Positions 44,248-56,297 are shown, counted from the first letter of the stretch. The stretch: 64,000 nucleotides of DNA from Capniomyces stellatus (GCA_001661515.1 LUVW01000013.1:938816-1002815); one strand, 5' to 3'. Numbers and translations: made by a program. Notes: generated by a model from the sequence alone, not told the origin.

Positions 44248-46409
44248 CTAAACAAAGTAAAAGTCAGAGTTAGGCGTTCTATCCCAAGGACAAACAACCT
44301 CAACACCGACATTGAAGCTCTTAGTGGAGTCTACTTGCAAAGTCTTGAGCTTGAAAGCAAAATGTGGACTCAGTCTCTCAATACATCCTTGGCATATCCT
44401 GTGGCTGCACTGTTCCATCACTAACATTTATCGAATTAGGCATATATTTTAGCAACCACGAACACAGAAAACCTCTCTCACTCTCTAGTTCGGTTACAGG
44501 CTGAGTAAATAAAGTCCAAAGCCAAATTTAGCAAAATATATATCATACTTACAAATGTTAGCTAAGCTATCGTAGCATATCCCACAAATGTCTTTTTCAG
44601 AGTCCTTTTTATTACTCGAGCTACCCTCAGTCTGGGGTAAACAGCGTGTGGTGCTGGTTACATCTGTATATTGTTCAATCAGTTTGTTCCCGTTTTCGAT
44701 TGCTGGTAGCAATATCAGCCGAAGCTTAGCACTAAAGTCCTGATTGGCCACCAGCAAGTTTACATAATTATGCCTTTCCAACTCGGTATAGCTTTGTGTG
44801 CTGCTGCTGGTAAGCGTAGACACAAACTGGTAAGCCAAGCTTTTGAATTGACCTTCAAACACATCTAGGCTCTGGCATGGTGCTGTCTCTTGGTCTGTGA
44901 GTAGATCAGGCTTGTTGTTTTTTTCAGCATTTCCATCGTTGAACAGCGATATCTGCCTATTAACATCATCCACCAATAAGGCCGCCCTCCCATCTATATC
45001 CAACCTGTCTATTTATTTTTTATCAAAAATGCACTACATTTAATTCTGCAAGTAGGGCAGTAGTACAGCACAAATTGATAAAGCCTTTTTTAATAGCCAA
45101 GGTGAAGATCAAAAGTTAAATAACCTTTTTGAAATAAGAACCCCAGCCCTAAATCCTGGTCAATGGTGGACAGTGCAACTTTATCGTCGTCCACAGTTTT
45201 TAATCGAAACTTTCCAATTCTTGAAAAAGGAAATACAATCTTGACCACGTCATCTGCAGATCCCACCGCTCTAAACTCGTCAGCACAGCCAATAATCGGA
45301 TCTGCCATTGTGCCCAAAAACTCAATGCCATCGCTCTGGATACGGCCTACACTGCCATAGCCTACAGTATGCCAATTGCACAACAGCGTCAGCTTTCCAT
45401 AATATGGATGCTTGTCCTTTCCTTCCAGCAGCAAATCTGGGCTGGAGATCTGTTCGCAGCAGTCTGTGTTTAAAGGTACAGCGTCATTATTCTTAAACTC
45501 AGAAATTTTATCCAGCAACTCTTTGATGATCTGTTGCTGTGTTTTTGCTTTTTCTTCCGATAATTTTTGGCTAGCGCGGACCTGGTATACACACATTAGA
45601 CACACAATGATATGTTATGGACTCCCATATTTATCGCTTTTTCTTGTTAATCCTAAGGCAATTTATTGAATATAACATCTTGACAATCGAATAAATCTTA
45701 CCAAGTCTTCTTCAGTAACCATCACTTCCTCAAATGACCCCATTATGTTGGCGCCAGATCCGCCTGCCTCATCAAAATTCGAGTCTTCATCCATTTCTAA
45801 ATTTAAAAAGCCCTCCTCTCCAACTTCAACAAAGTCAATCCTGCCATCATTGTTCAAAATTTCGCAAATATCCCTGTCAAATGTCGTTTTTCTGACACCA
45901 CTGAAATTAACCTCCGTTTCCTTTATGATGTCGTTACTCTCGTCTAGTAATAACCTGGCTGAGTTTTCAACAGCTTTGACGCCGCGGTCTGGATTTTCAA
46001 AAGTATTGTTACGTTGTGATAAAGCGAGTTTGGCATTTTTGTCTGCAACATTTGGACTTTTGTCATTACCTGCCTTTGGGCGTAAATCATTTTTAATATC
46101 TAAACATTCGTATTCGCCTCTAGTTTTAAAGGCACAAATAATTTCAACAGGGCTTTCGGACCCACTCGAGTGTTCGCTTTCAAGCTCAATATATTTTCTT
46201 TTTTCGTTGCTCCTTTTTGTAGTTTCATTGGCTTTACCAAAATCCTCTCCTTTGTTTAAACTGGGATTGCCAAGTTCGTTGTACAAACACTTCCTGTGTT
46301 CGCTTGAATGTGTATCTGATATTGACCGAACACCGGCTAGAGCTGGCTCTTTTTCTGCATCACAATATCTAGAAGAATCAAACTTGGCTTCGTTTACAGT
46401 TCCCTTCAT
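44248..46409 (-). CDS. Unassigned RING-finger protein (four exons), putative E3 ubiquitin ligase
   Basis: Exons 46409-45702, 45581-45125, 45008-44553 and 44420-44248 join in frame to about 597 aa. The first 230 residues are charged and disordered. A short coiled coil (KLSEEKAKTQQQIIKELL) follows, then a compact region with many aromatic and glycine residues (PYYGKLTLLCNWHTVGYGS) and a helical region. A C-terminal RING is split by the last intron: exon 3 supplies CGICYD, and exon 4, which has no ATG and is only visible by splicing, supplies MEQCSHRICQGC and CPWDR. The ligand order is C-x2-C, C-x-H-x2-C-x2-C, then C with Asp in place of the last Cys. RINGs of this kind recruit E2 enzymes. The frame opens upstream at GTG 46436; ATG 46409 is taken as start. 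No named family recognised. Confidence 0.68.
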
Positions 46410-47407
46410 GGACGTGTAATGTTTTTCAAGAGACACGCTGCCCTTTTCATACGCGCTAGTGTCAGTAGTGATTTTAGTGTCTTTTTATTCTTTATTTTAA
46501 AGAAGTCACCTCTTACTACTTGCCTTCTCCCTCATTTCTTTTAATTTTTTTTTCCAGACGAGCTGGTTACTTGACTTTATTAACAAAAGTTGAGTTAAAA
46601 CATTGTCAAAAGTAAAATAGCGCAACCAATGGTGTTTGCTTTTCTCAAATCAACAAAAGCCCAATAAATGAATAATATGGGCATTTTATAAACAAAATCG
46701 TGCATCATTTCCAGTTAATGTTGGTGAACCCACGACGAGTCATCAAAAGATAAAACAGTATTGATAGGACAATTGCGACATTGATTCTGTTTACAATTCA
46801 CTTTTCCAACTTGCAAAAGTATATTACTTTGTCCTTGTTGTTAAAAAAAAAACAAGATTTTTAGTGTTTCATTAGTCTTTACTGGTTCAAGTTTTTATTT
46901 TTATTTGGCTTTTTATCAAATAGAATTATTTTAATGAAAAAATTCTTAAAATTTCACAGAATAAAGGAATAAAGGAATAAAGGAATAAGGGAATAAAAAA
47001 AGGAATATAGAAAATAGCACTACCAAGCTATGGTTAATTTAAACTACATCAAAGCAGCAAAACGGGTCCATTATTCCAATAGTAATTAATAATTCTGGCT
47101 AGTTGGTTGGATTTATTGTATGAATTTCAGCTATTCACAATGCTTGTGTTAGAGAAAGCTTGGCCATTATAAAACTTAGAAGAGCTAATTACATTTGCGT
47201 ATACATTACTTGGAATTGTTCAAAACGCCATCATGTTAAATTAACGAAAGTTATTCACAGTAATCAATTCCTTTTTTTAATACACTTGGATTCCAAAAAC
47301 ACTATTTTTGGTTATAATAATAGACAGTATAAAGTATTACAATCAAAAATGAAGCAAAGACAAATATAGTAAATATAACGCTACTTTGTAAACACTTGGA
47401 GTTTAGA
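46410..47407. other. Divergent promoter region between RING gene and IRC3
   Basis: About 1 kb, AT-rich, shared upstream region for two genes pointing apart. It holds a five-unit 8-bp repeat at 46959-46998. No gene seen. Confidence 0.55.
46959..46998. repeat. 8-bp tandem repeat GAATAAAG, five units
   Basis: Three exact and two near-exact copies of GAATAAAG in a row, lying in the divergent promoter region. Confidence 0.8.
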
Positions 47408-50132
47408 ATGTTAAAAGTATTTTTTTTAAGAAATCCTGAAGCAACATTATCAAAAGTTTTAAGCCCGAGAATAATAAAAAAACCTGTATACACAAAAAAT
47501 CCGATTAGAAGCAACTTTTCTACATTTGAAATGCTAAAATACAATTCCAAAATTTCAATTGATACGCTCAGCACGGAGCTCAGTAGAGCCAAGATATCTG
47601 TTGCTGAGGATCTGCCAGAGAAAAAAAGTACAAGAGGTACGAGCGCAAAGCCAGGTGAAATAGAATTGAGGTATTATCAGGAGGAATGCATTGAGACATG
47701 TCTTAGAGAGATTGAAAATGGGGTCCGGAGACAGGCAGTATCTTTGCCAGTTGGAAGTGGGAAAACAATAGTGTTTTCACGGTTGATTAAAAGAATCAAG
47801 GGGCAAACTCCAAAGGCGACCAAGACACTGGTGTTGGCACACAGAGAGGAGTTGGTATACCAAGCTTATAGCCAAATTAAAAAAGCAGCGCCTGAACTAA
47901 ATATTGGAGTGGAGAAGGGAGTTCAAGTGGCAAGTATAGCAGCGGATGTAATAGTTGCGAGTGTGCAGTCTTTGAGCAGGAGCTCTGACAAAAGACTTTT
48001 AAAATTTGATCCAGAGCTTTACAAGTGTATTATAATTGATGAGGCACACCACGCAGCAGCTAATTCGTACAAAGTGATACTGGACCACTTTTTGCCAAGC
48101 CCGGCCGAGACTGATAAACAGGACTTGGTTAAAGGTTCTAATGATAATGGAGATCTAGATGCTTGTGAGAAGGAGGTAGAAAGCAGATCAGTTGGACCGG
48201 TAATTTGGGGATGTTCAGCCACGTTGAAAAGACACGACGGGCTTGCTTTAAGTGGGGTTTTTGACAAAATAGTTTATAGGAAGGATTTTTTGGAAATGAT
48301 TGAAGAGGGATGGTAAGCTTGATGTGGTAGTTTATACACCAGAGTATTTAGGGGGGAGGGGGTATCGATTTACAAGAGAATTAAAAGATGAAATGATTGT
48401 TTGTGATTGTTTGTGATTGTTTGTGATTGTTTATGATTCTAGGCTTTGTGGGCTTGCAGTAACCACAGTAAAAACCAAAACAGATCTGAACTCGGTGAGG
48501 CAAATAGGAGAAGATTTTGCGAAAGGAGCGCTTAGTCTTGCGGTGAACAACAAAGAGAGGAACGAATTGATTGTAAAGAAGTATCTGGAGCACACACAAA
48601 CGGAAGGGGCTATAGTCAGAAAATCAACGGTAGTGTTTGCAACAAGCGTGGAACATGTTAATACGTTGAAGGAGGCGTTTGTCTCGAGCGGGATTGATGC
48701 CAGGAGTGTACTGGGCGCCACAAACCACAATGACCGAGTTATATTAATAGAGAATTTTCGGAACGGTGTATTCCCAGTGCTGATAAACTGCGAGATATTG
48801 ACGGAGGGCACAGACATTCCAAACATTGACAGCATAATTATGGCGCGGCCTACTAGAAGCCCAGTCTTGTTTCTCCAAATGATAGGCAGAGGGATGAGGC
48901 TTCACACCGGGAAGAAGGACTGTCTGATTCTGGACTTTGTAGACATATTTTCAAAAAAAAGGGACTTGGTAACCCTGCCCTCGTTACTGGGACTTGACCC
49001 AGAATGCGTTTTAAAGAATAAATCTATTCTAGAACTGGCCAAAGCTAAGAAGAAAGAGGAAGAGGATGAGAATAAGCAAAAGTTTCATAGTGAAAATGCG
49101 TCATCCAATAGCCATCCAGCCGAAATTGACTTTAAATACATATCCAAGAAGCTGCTAGATCCCCACTCTTTCTTTAGAGTTAAAGAAATGCATTTGGAGA
49201 GCTTGGGTATAAGCTCTGAAAAGGAAATGTATAGCTACAACTCTGAGATTATGTCAATGGGCGACCCTAGGATAGTCAAATGGTCGAAGCTTTCCTGGGT
49301 GGCACTGCCCAATGGCAAGTACGCAGTCAGCGGCTCGGATCTGACGGTGATTATTGAGGATGTAAACGTCTCAAGTTTGCTTGGGCTGGATAAAGAGGAC
49401 ACCAAAGACTCTTTGGAAACCAGCAATTCTGAATATGTAAATAAAAGAAACATTAAAAAACAGCACGAAAAAGTCAGATTTGTTGCCAAATATGTTATCA
49501 AAACGACCCGAGAAACATACAGTAAAACCAGTGGACGGAGAACCCAATATTCCTATACATCGAAGCCAAAGCTTGTGCCAATGATGGCAAACACATTGGA
49601 AAACGCATTCATTTCCTGTGACGAATTTATCAAGAGCAAGCTATCCAGGCCCCAGTTTTTGCTCCTACACAGAGATAGTAAATGGAGAAACAATCTCCCC
49701 ACAGAGAGGCAATTGAACTACTTGGCTAAGCTTGGACTCCCAAGGGATTTGTTGCTTTCAAAAATTGTGAGTGTTGGAGCTGACTATGCCTCAAGCGCAA
49801 GAGGTCGCGCTAAAAACTCAAAGGTAATAAAAGTGAATCAAGAACAAGATCAAGAACTTATCGACAGTTTATCTGAGGATGATCAATCGAGTACAAACAA
49901 GGATCTAATGATATCTAAATTCCGCCAGGAAATGTATTCAGATGGACCAGGTACCAGCTCAGCATCAAAATCCGCTACTCAGTCAAAATGGGCTTTGACC
50001 AGTGGGGCAGCTGCAAACCTGATTCTCAGATTGAAAAATGGCGCTGGCAAAGACATGTCGACAATGATATACAACGAGCTGAAAATAATTAAAAGCAGAG
50101 AGAAAGTTGAATCTATGGCTCTCACCCTCTAA
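47408..50132 (+). CDS. IRC3: Mitochondrial superfamily 2 helicase Irc3 (two exons)
   Basis: Exons 47408-48312 and 48443-50132, 864 aa; the junction rebuilds EEGWLCGLAV. The frame runs upstream to a TTG, so the ATG at 47408 is used. The N-terminus (MLKVFFLRNPEATLSKVL, then more Lys/Arg) looks like a mitochondrial presequence. Helicase motifs are in order: RYYQEECIE, Walker A GSGKT (about 116-120), LAHREEL, DEAH (about 211-214), GCSATLKRHDG, then in lobe 2 ATSVEHV, LTEGTDIPNIDSII and QMIGRGMR. This is the Irc3 pattern; the yeast protein is a branch-migrating helicase that maintains mitochondrial DNA. The C-terminal third is a poorly conserved Irc3-type extension with a late TERQLNYLAKLGLP. The protein is longer than yeast Irc3 (about 690 aa). 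Confidence 0.9.
48394..48433. repeat. 10-bp tandem repeat inside the IRC3 intron
   Basis: Four units of TGATTGTTTG (the last with one change) fill the 3' half of the 130-nt intron and end about ten bases before the acceptor, so they occupy the branch-site/polypyrimidine zone. Confidence 0.85.
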
Positions 50133-50897
50133 TTCATTTGTACTTGTATCTCGATATTTACTTTTTTTTCCATTATTATTTTTTGCATTATTATTTTTTA
50201 CTTTTGTTTTTGTTATTGACCATTAGTAAATATTAAACGACCACTTGCAAATAATTCTAAACTCAAACTTTAAAATACATAAAAAAAATTAAAAATAAAT
50301 AAATGTTGAATCTTTATTTACTCCAAATAGATCGACGAATAACCTAACGACATTGCCATTTCTTTGGAGCATTTCCCTTGATTTATTGCTTTAATTGATT
50401 CATTTTTTTATTTTATCTTTTTTTTTTTAAAAAAAAAGCAGTAAATAAAAGGTCAAGAAAAAATACAAAATTAAAAGAAAGGGAAAAGTTAAAAACATAG
50501 CGGTGAATAATTTTAAAGTCGAAATATCCAAAACAGTGATTGAACTTTGACCATAGATTAAATTTGAATAATTTTGACTCTACCTTTTAGATTGGATTCT
50601 AGAGTCGAATTAAACAAAGATTTTGGAGAAGCCAGATTGAAACGCCATATTGCAATCACTGTTAAGGTCTTCAGTACAAACAGGACTAATTGGTAGAGAT
50701 AATTGAGAAAAAAAACGCAAATTCGATATTTTGGCTAAACTAGATAAAAGAAATCAATAATGACCAATACTAGCTGATGATATAAAGGAAAAAGAAAAAA
50801 AACACACAACTTCTCCTCCCTACCTTCACCTCAATCGAATACTAAACATAAGAAATACGCACAACACGACTTCGAGGCAGCTTGTGGGCAGGATAGA
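50133..50897. other. Intergenic region between IRC3 and the PPR gene
   Basis: About 765 bases, AT-rich, with a T-run/A-run inverted pair near 50418-50440 that could end IRC3 transcription. Nothing else recognised. Confidence 0.55.
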
Positions 50898-53800
50898 ATG
50901 CGCAAAGAGCTGTGGCTAAAAGCCTATCATAGACATAGAGACGCTAATAGGTTAGCGAGCAGGCTGAATCACAAGCGGAAAATGCATTCATACAGTCCAA
51001 ATTTTTCTATAAAGGAAAATTCGAAAGCAAGCGACAACGTCAAGCTAGTGGATTTAAAAAACATTACAATATCAACAAAAGAAATAATAGACACAATGAA
51101 AAACACAACGCAATTTGAAAGTAGTATTGTTACAAGGGCAAGTATTGGACGCAGTGAGAGAGACGACAAGCGTTTGTTTAAGAGCGATCTTGAACCCTTG
51201 GAAAAAGTGGCTGTTGATCCAGGCTCTGCATCATGGATCCAAAAAGATAAAACAGCAGTTGATCAGAAGGAAAATGGCGAGAAAACAGCAACGTTTTCGG
51301 TTGGCGATGGCGAAAAGAGTGCTGGCAATGAAATGTACAGTGAAAATGCGAGAAGCAGCCTGTTGTACGACTCGGTAAAAAATGAAATCGGTCGGCTTGA
51401 GAGACTAGCAGAGGTAATTAAAGAGTATTGTGATCAGAATGAAGCAGATAAGGCACAGGAGGTATTAAAAAATATGTTTAGCAGTCAATTAAGATACAAT
51501 AGTCAAAGCAAGCTATTGATAGATGGAGTTAAAACGAAAGGAATTGACAGTGGGAATGAGGGTGGAATAAAAAACAAAAAGTACAGAGAAAACAATGGGA
51601 AGGAGGATCAATTAGGAATAGAGCTGGGGCTGGAGATGGGACATTCAAAAAGAATGGTGGCAGATCTGCTCGGTGCCAGCATTGAAGCAGTAACAAGACG
51701 GCTGGTTTTAAACCAGCGTACAACAGGAATACTGGCGTTGGTTGATAGTTGTATTGGGCAAGAGTTGGAGCTATATGGGGAATATCAGTATCTGATTAAG
51801 GAGTTTATGGACAAGGACCAAATTGAGTACGAATTTTCGAGCAAGGTTTTACGTGTGGTTTTGGAGAAAAGAGGACAAATAAGCATCCAAACTCAACTGA
51901 TGGAGCACATTTACAAGTGCCACGGATACTATTTTGGGCAGCTGTCGTCTGGTACAATGAGGAAGTTTTTTCTGAAGCTGTACTTGGAAAAAATGTATGA
52001 GGAGCTGGTGTGGTGGTTATTTAGGATATATTATAAACAGTTTGGCGATGGATTGGCAAATATCTGTTTTCTGGCACTAGGTAAGCTGGGCACAGCAAAG
52101 ATAAAGTCGGTGAATTACTACCAGCTGGTAGATGATGGGGAGATAGTTGGAGTGTTTCGAGACCATAAGAAGGATGGGGTTCGTAGAGAACAGCGATTAA
52201 AGCCAGTGTTTAGTCCAGCAAGCGATGGCTATGGAGAGTGTTTACTAGGAGGGACGAGTGATGGCGAAAGCAGCAGTAAAGAAAGCATAGGCGATGTTCA
52301 AGAATCTATTAGGGTTAAAGACGTGGACAATCTGCAGATCAAATGGGAGTGTAGCGCCAACCCCAACTCGATAGTGGACGAGATAATGATAAAGCTGTAT
52401 AGAACAAATAGTGAGGTGAAAATAGAAACGTTAAACGCATACTTGCATGGATACTTTGCAACTCTGCCACGGCTGAGCAGATTGTCAAGAGACCCCAAAG
52501 TGTGGTTTTACTACTTTGACTTGCTTGGAGTCAAGCCAGACACGGTTTCGTGGAATATAGTTATCAACGCGATGTCGGTTAGGAACTGTGAAGGCAATGC
52601 AAACAGGCTGTTTGAAATGATGAAGGTGGGGGCTGGGATGTTTCCGTTGCCTGAAACAAGCGATGTTTGGGTAAATTCAAAACCAGTTGGCAAAAACAAC
52701 GATGAGTTGCATGGAATCCAAAACATAAATGCGAGCAACAAAAGTCTAAACATCGCCTACAACTACATCAAACTTTATAAGCTGGTGTTGCCAAAGCCAA
52801 ATGCGGCGACATACGGCATACTAGTAAAAATGAATGGCGCTAACCAGAACTATAGCCAAATTGTAGACTTGTTGATTGCAATGGAAGGCCAGACCATTGC
52901 TCCCACACCTAAGCTTGTGATGCTCTTGATATCAAAGCTAGTCAATAATAACCAGATGATCAAGGCAATAAAAGTATACCGGAAATACACAAACCATGGA
53001 AATAGAATAGAAAGAGCAGAAAGAGTAGTGACAAGTCAATATAAAAAGTGTTCCCAGGATGAACCAAGAGTAGAAGTTGAAATGCTTGGGTCTAGAGCCA
53101 GTGAAAGTAGGTTGAAAGAGGTGTTTGCAAAGTATGCAGTGCCGAAATTAATATCGGGATGTCTGAAGAAAACCATTCCAGCTGGATTTGATGTAGAAAG
53201 ATGTGGTGATGTTAGGAATCAAAGCTTACTGAGCATTCTTGGCGAAACTCATGAACACACTAGTGTGGCCAATTGCAATCAAAAATGGGTGTTGGTCGTT
53301 GACCTGTTTGCTATGTTTAATAACCGGTACCCAACTATTTTTGTGGATCAGACGGGTGTAAAGGTTCTTAATTCAATGTTGAGGTTCGTTTTGCCGTTGT
53401 CTCTAAATAACATAAACAACCCACATTCAGACACCAATGTGCCAGCTGGCTTGGTCCGCAATGAAACAAGACTGCTTTTTAGAATCTATGAGCGTCTGTG
53501 CATCCAGTTCAACGCTGATACATACTCGATCATTCTGTCCCACATGACCCGCCTTGTACAAACCAATGTAGTAGACTACAAGCTGGTGTACAGTTTAACA
53601 AAGTACCTGCTAAAACATGCCCAAAAAGCCAGCTCAAATAAGAGCAGGAGTAGGGCCGCTTACTTTGCTAGCGCAAACACAGCAAGGTACAAAACCGAAC
53701 CTGTCAACTTGGAAAATATGCGCTTTAAAAGCATAAATCGCGTTGAAGCTTTTGATTATGGGGATGGGGTAACCCCGCAAAACTCTGCTGCCTTGCATTC

Positions 53801-54170
53801 GGACCTGGCTGTAAAATTAGTTGAGCATATGATTGCTACAAGAACCGTCCCTGATATAAACACGCTCACGCTGTCGATACCAGCGATTCTTGGATGCGAC
53901 TCAGGCACAAGCCTGGCCAGTAAGCTGTGGAGAGTAACTTTGGACTCTAATCCGAAATTATCCCAAAGAATCACGCCAATTATTAGGTCAAACTTGACCA
54001 TCGCTCGAAGTAGCGAATCAAGCCAAGTAAACAGCAACGCATACCCCGAACCTAACACCGATGGCGTCAAAACTTTAATATCTGTCATTGATCAGCTCTG
54101 CTCAAATTCAAAAAAGTGGGGCTTGGAAGCTCGCGTTTCAAAGTGGATGGCAGAAATTGGACTAATCTAA
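50898..54170 (+). CDS. Pentatricopeptide-repeat-like protein, probably mitochondrial
   Basis: Single exon, 1090 aa, ATG at 50898. The N-terminus (MRKELWLKAYHRHRDANRLASRLNH) is rich in Arg, Lys and His with only a few acidic residues, so organelle import is plausible. The first third is charged and low-complexity; most of the remainder is predicted helical by its pattern. PPR-like units are clear at about 545-580 (KPDTVSWNIVINAMSVRNCE), 630-665 (PKPNAATYGILVKMNGANQN), 665-700, and more weakly near 870 (QFNADTYSIILSHMTRL). PPR proteins bind RNA and act in organelle RNA processing or translation; in fungi most are mitochondrial. Target and ortholog cannot be told from sequence, and the unit number needs a profile search. 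Confidence 0.75.
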   Translation: MRKELWLKAYHRHRDANRLASRLNHKRKMHSYSPNFSIKENSKASDNVKLVDLKNITISTKEIIDTMKNTTQFESSIVTRASIGRSERDDKRLFKSDLEPLEKVAVDPGSASWIQKDKTAVDQKENGEKTATFSVGDGEKSAGNEMYSENARSSLLYDSVKNEIGRLERLAEVIKEYCDQNEADKAQEVLKNMFSSQLRYNSQSKLLIDGVKTKGIDSGNEGGIKNKKYRENNGKEDQLGIELGLEMGHSKRMVADLLGASIEAVTRRLVLNQRTTGILALVDSCIGQELELYGEYQYLIKEFMDKDQIEYEFSSKVLRVVLEKRGQISIQTQLMEHIYKCHGYYFGQLSSGTMRKFFLKLYLEKMYEELVWWLFRIYYKQFGDGLANICFLALGKLGTAKIKSVNYYQLVDDGEIVGVFRDHKKDGVRREQRLKPVFSPASDGYGECLLGGTSDGESSSKESIGDVQESIRVKDVDNLQIKWECSANPNSIVDEIMIKLYRTNSEVKIETLNAYLHGYFATLPRLSRLSRDPKVWFYYFDLLGVKPDTVSWNIVINAMSVRNCEGNANRLFEMMKVGAGMFPLPETSDVWVNSKPVGKNNDELHGIQNINASNKSLNIAYNYIKLYKLVLPKPNAATYGILVKMNGANQNYSQIVDLLIAMEGQTIAPTPKLVMLLISKLVNNNQMIKAIKVYRKYTNHGNRIERAERVVTSQYKKCSQDEPRVEVEMLGSRASESRLKEVFAKYAVPKLISGCLKKTIPAGFDVERCGDVRNQSLLSILGETHEHTSVANCNQKWVLVVDLFAMFNNRYPTIFVDQTGVKVLNSMLRFVLPLSLNNINNPHSDTNVPAGLVRNETRLLFRIYERLCIQFNADTYSIILSHMTRLVQTNVVDYKLVYSLTKYLLKHAQKASSNKSRSRAAYFASANTARYKTEPVNLENMRFKSINRVEAFDYGDGVTPQNSAALHSDLAVKLVEHMIATRTVPDINTLTLSIPAILGCDSGTSLASKLWRVTLDSNPKLSQRITPIIRSNLTIARSSESSQVNSNAYPEPNTDGVKTLISVIDQLCSNSKKWGLEARVSKWMAEIGLI

Positions 54171-54488
54171 ACTAATTTAGACTAATTTAGACTGTTGGTT
54201 CTTTTTCCTTCCTTATATTGGAACTTTACTCTTGCTACTTTTGGGTCTCGTTTTTCTCTTTGCTTTTTTTATTTTAAGAATGTTATTTGTATTATAATGG
54301 CATAATAAAACGCAACTAGATGAAAAGTAAAAGTAAATCAACCCCCCTTCCCCCCTCCATTTCTCCATCACTCGCTCTTTGAACGATTTATAATTTGTCC
54401 AATGCATTATACAAAACACAAGCCAGAGTTTTTCTGGTTTACTGATATTTTGGTGGTGTTTATAACCAATGTTTCTTTAACAATGTAA
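54171..54488. other. Convergent intergenic region
   Basis: About 320 bases between stop codons of the PPR and heme lyase genes. It begins with three copies of an approximately 10-bp ACTAATTTAG-like repeat continuing from the PPR stop. Nothing else seen. Confidence 0.6.
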
Positions 54489-55758
54489 TCATTTTCTATC
54501 CCGAGGATCAATCCCCGCTGTAACATCGCTACTACTGAAAACGTCAACAGAATTAGGTCTAAAAAACCTGTTGATTCTGTCAAAAACTCCTCGAACAGTT
54601 GGTGCTGGCCGAACATCTAGGTAGAAGCTGGGCATTCCAGGCAACTTTGAATTGGCTTGACCGCTATAAAAGTCAATAATATACCTAACTGGCTCGCCAC
54701 ACCTATCTACTGTCCAGTCGTGTCTGTCAAAAGGCGACTTGTATCCAAACAATGTCTTGATTCTGGCCTTGATTGTCAGTTGCTGCGATTTACCCTCGAA
54801 CTTTAGCAATTTTGGCGATGAACACACTCTAAATATCACGTTTATTTGGAAAACAAATGTATCAATGTTAACATTGAATTCAAATATATATAAAATACAA
54901 ATAAAACACTCCTGACATTGTTTAAGGTACTTTAAATAATAGCACCTTTAATTTGGCGCAACTATTCACAAATCCTGTTACTTGATGCGTTACATCATCA
55001 CTATCACCACACCCCTCCCACTTGTATTCAGATACATGTTATTACGACAAAGCCAATTTCGCTTACCCTTTGTGCATACTTTCCCATTCAAGTATCTTTT
55101 TCCAGCACATCTCATTCACAGCATTGTGGATAGGCACTATTGTCTTGACATCGGTTTCTTCAACATTCCAGTTTTTGCGTTTCATCGCGTTGTAAAACAT
55201 TTGCTCCGATGGATAAACCCAAACCTTTTCACCGGCATCATCAACACCCTCAACCATCTTATTGGCGTTGGAGCTTGAAACCTCCTTTTCTATTCTAGTG
55301 TGTGCTGCTATATAATTTGTGCTTTCTACACCTTTGTCGTTTGGGCAAACAGCAGCGTTGTCACCACTGATACTACCGGTCGTTGTGTTGCTATTGTGTT
55401 CCTTTTGACAACCTACGCTTGAACCTGCTTCCTTTTTTTTACTGGAAATTTCTTCATGATTAACAGGGCATTGTGAAGGTCCTACTTCGCTGAACTTGTC
55501 TGCTCTTGGAATAGTTGAATAGTTTCGAATTGTAGACAATTTAGTTTTTTGGTCGTGTCGCATTTCTTGCTCTGGGATCATTGGCATGATATTTGTGGAA
55601 TCTAAAAGCACATTTTCCACTTGCTTTTTTGGCTCTTTATCTGAACTTCTTTCTAGAGTTGATCCTGGATTATAATTGGGGGTTTCTGTTGAACTTGGAA
55701 TAGCGGCACTAGCAACAATCGAATCCTCGTTCCGTGATTTTGTACTTGGATCTTCCAT
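54489..55758 (-). CDS. CYC3: Cytochrome c heme lyase / holocytochrome c synthase (two exons)
   Basis: Exons 55758-55067 and 54828-54489 give 343 aa; the junction rebuilds EWESMHKGVCSSPKLLKFEG. The enzyme attaches heme covalently to the CXXCH motif of apocytochrome c in the mitochondrial intermembrane space. The N-terminal 150 residues are low-complexity and contain two Cys-Pro heme-regulatory-type motifs (QCPVNHEE and VCPND). The conserved core includes WVYPSEQMFYNAMKRKNW, VPIHNAVNE with the essential heme-ligand His, GYKSPFDRHDWTVDRCG, RYIIDFYSG and PSFYLDVRPA. Fungi may have separate lyases for cytochrome c and c1 (Cyc3, Cyt2); which this is, or whether it serves both, cannot be told by eye. 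The N-terminal region is longer than in yeast Cyc3 (269 aa). Confidence 0.93.
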
Positions 55759-56297
55759 TCTGTATTTTTTTTTTCAACAAATACTTTGGCTTATGTGGAG
55801 TTTAAAATAAATAAAAGAAAAGGAGGAATAAAATATAATTAGAATATAAGAGAGCTATTGCATGTGTTTTTAAAGCTGAAATGATAAAAGCGAGAATTAA
55901 AGGCGAATTTTTTGATTTAAGAATTATGAGGACAAAATCAGGATAAAAAGAAAGTAGAGTTGAAAGTTGAACTGATTTAAAAATCAATTTAAAAAAAAAA
56001 AGTTTAAAATTAAAGGAAAAAGCAAGAGGGAATGCTAATTGGTTGATACGAATTGAAACATAAAAATTCAAGATAAAAAGGTCAAGATAAAAAGTCAAGG
56101 TAAGCGTCAAGGTAAAGATCTAAAGCGCCACAATAGAAAACAAAAATTGGGTTGAATTGATAAGCAGTTCTGTAAATGTACAGCTTTTTGAATTAAAATG
56201 GAGACAAAAATAGAAAAGGTAATATTGATAGAGGGAAAAAAAAAAAAAAAAAGAGGAAAAGAGAAAAGAGGAAAAGAGAAAAGAGGAAAAGAGAATT
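55759..56297. other. Intergenic region with a GA-rich purine repeat
   Basis: About 540 bases between PRP6 (upstream, same strand) and the heme lyase gene. Next to the PRP6 stop lies an A-run followed by about three copies of a 15-base GAGGAAAAGAGAAAA unit (56251-56293). Confidence 0.7.

Noticed and set aside
45745..46419. 224-codon Ser/Leu-rich frame antisense to RING exon 1
   Set aside because: Composition mirrors the sense Glu/Asp/Ser region; no domain and no signal of its own.
47302..47592. 96-codon hydrophobic frame antisense to the IRC3 presequence
   Set aside because: AT-rich mirror of Lys/Asn codons; the IRC3 start explains this region.
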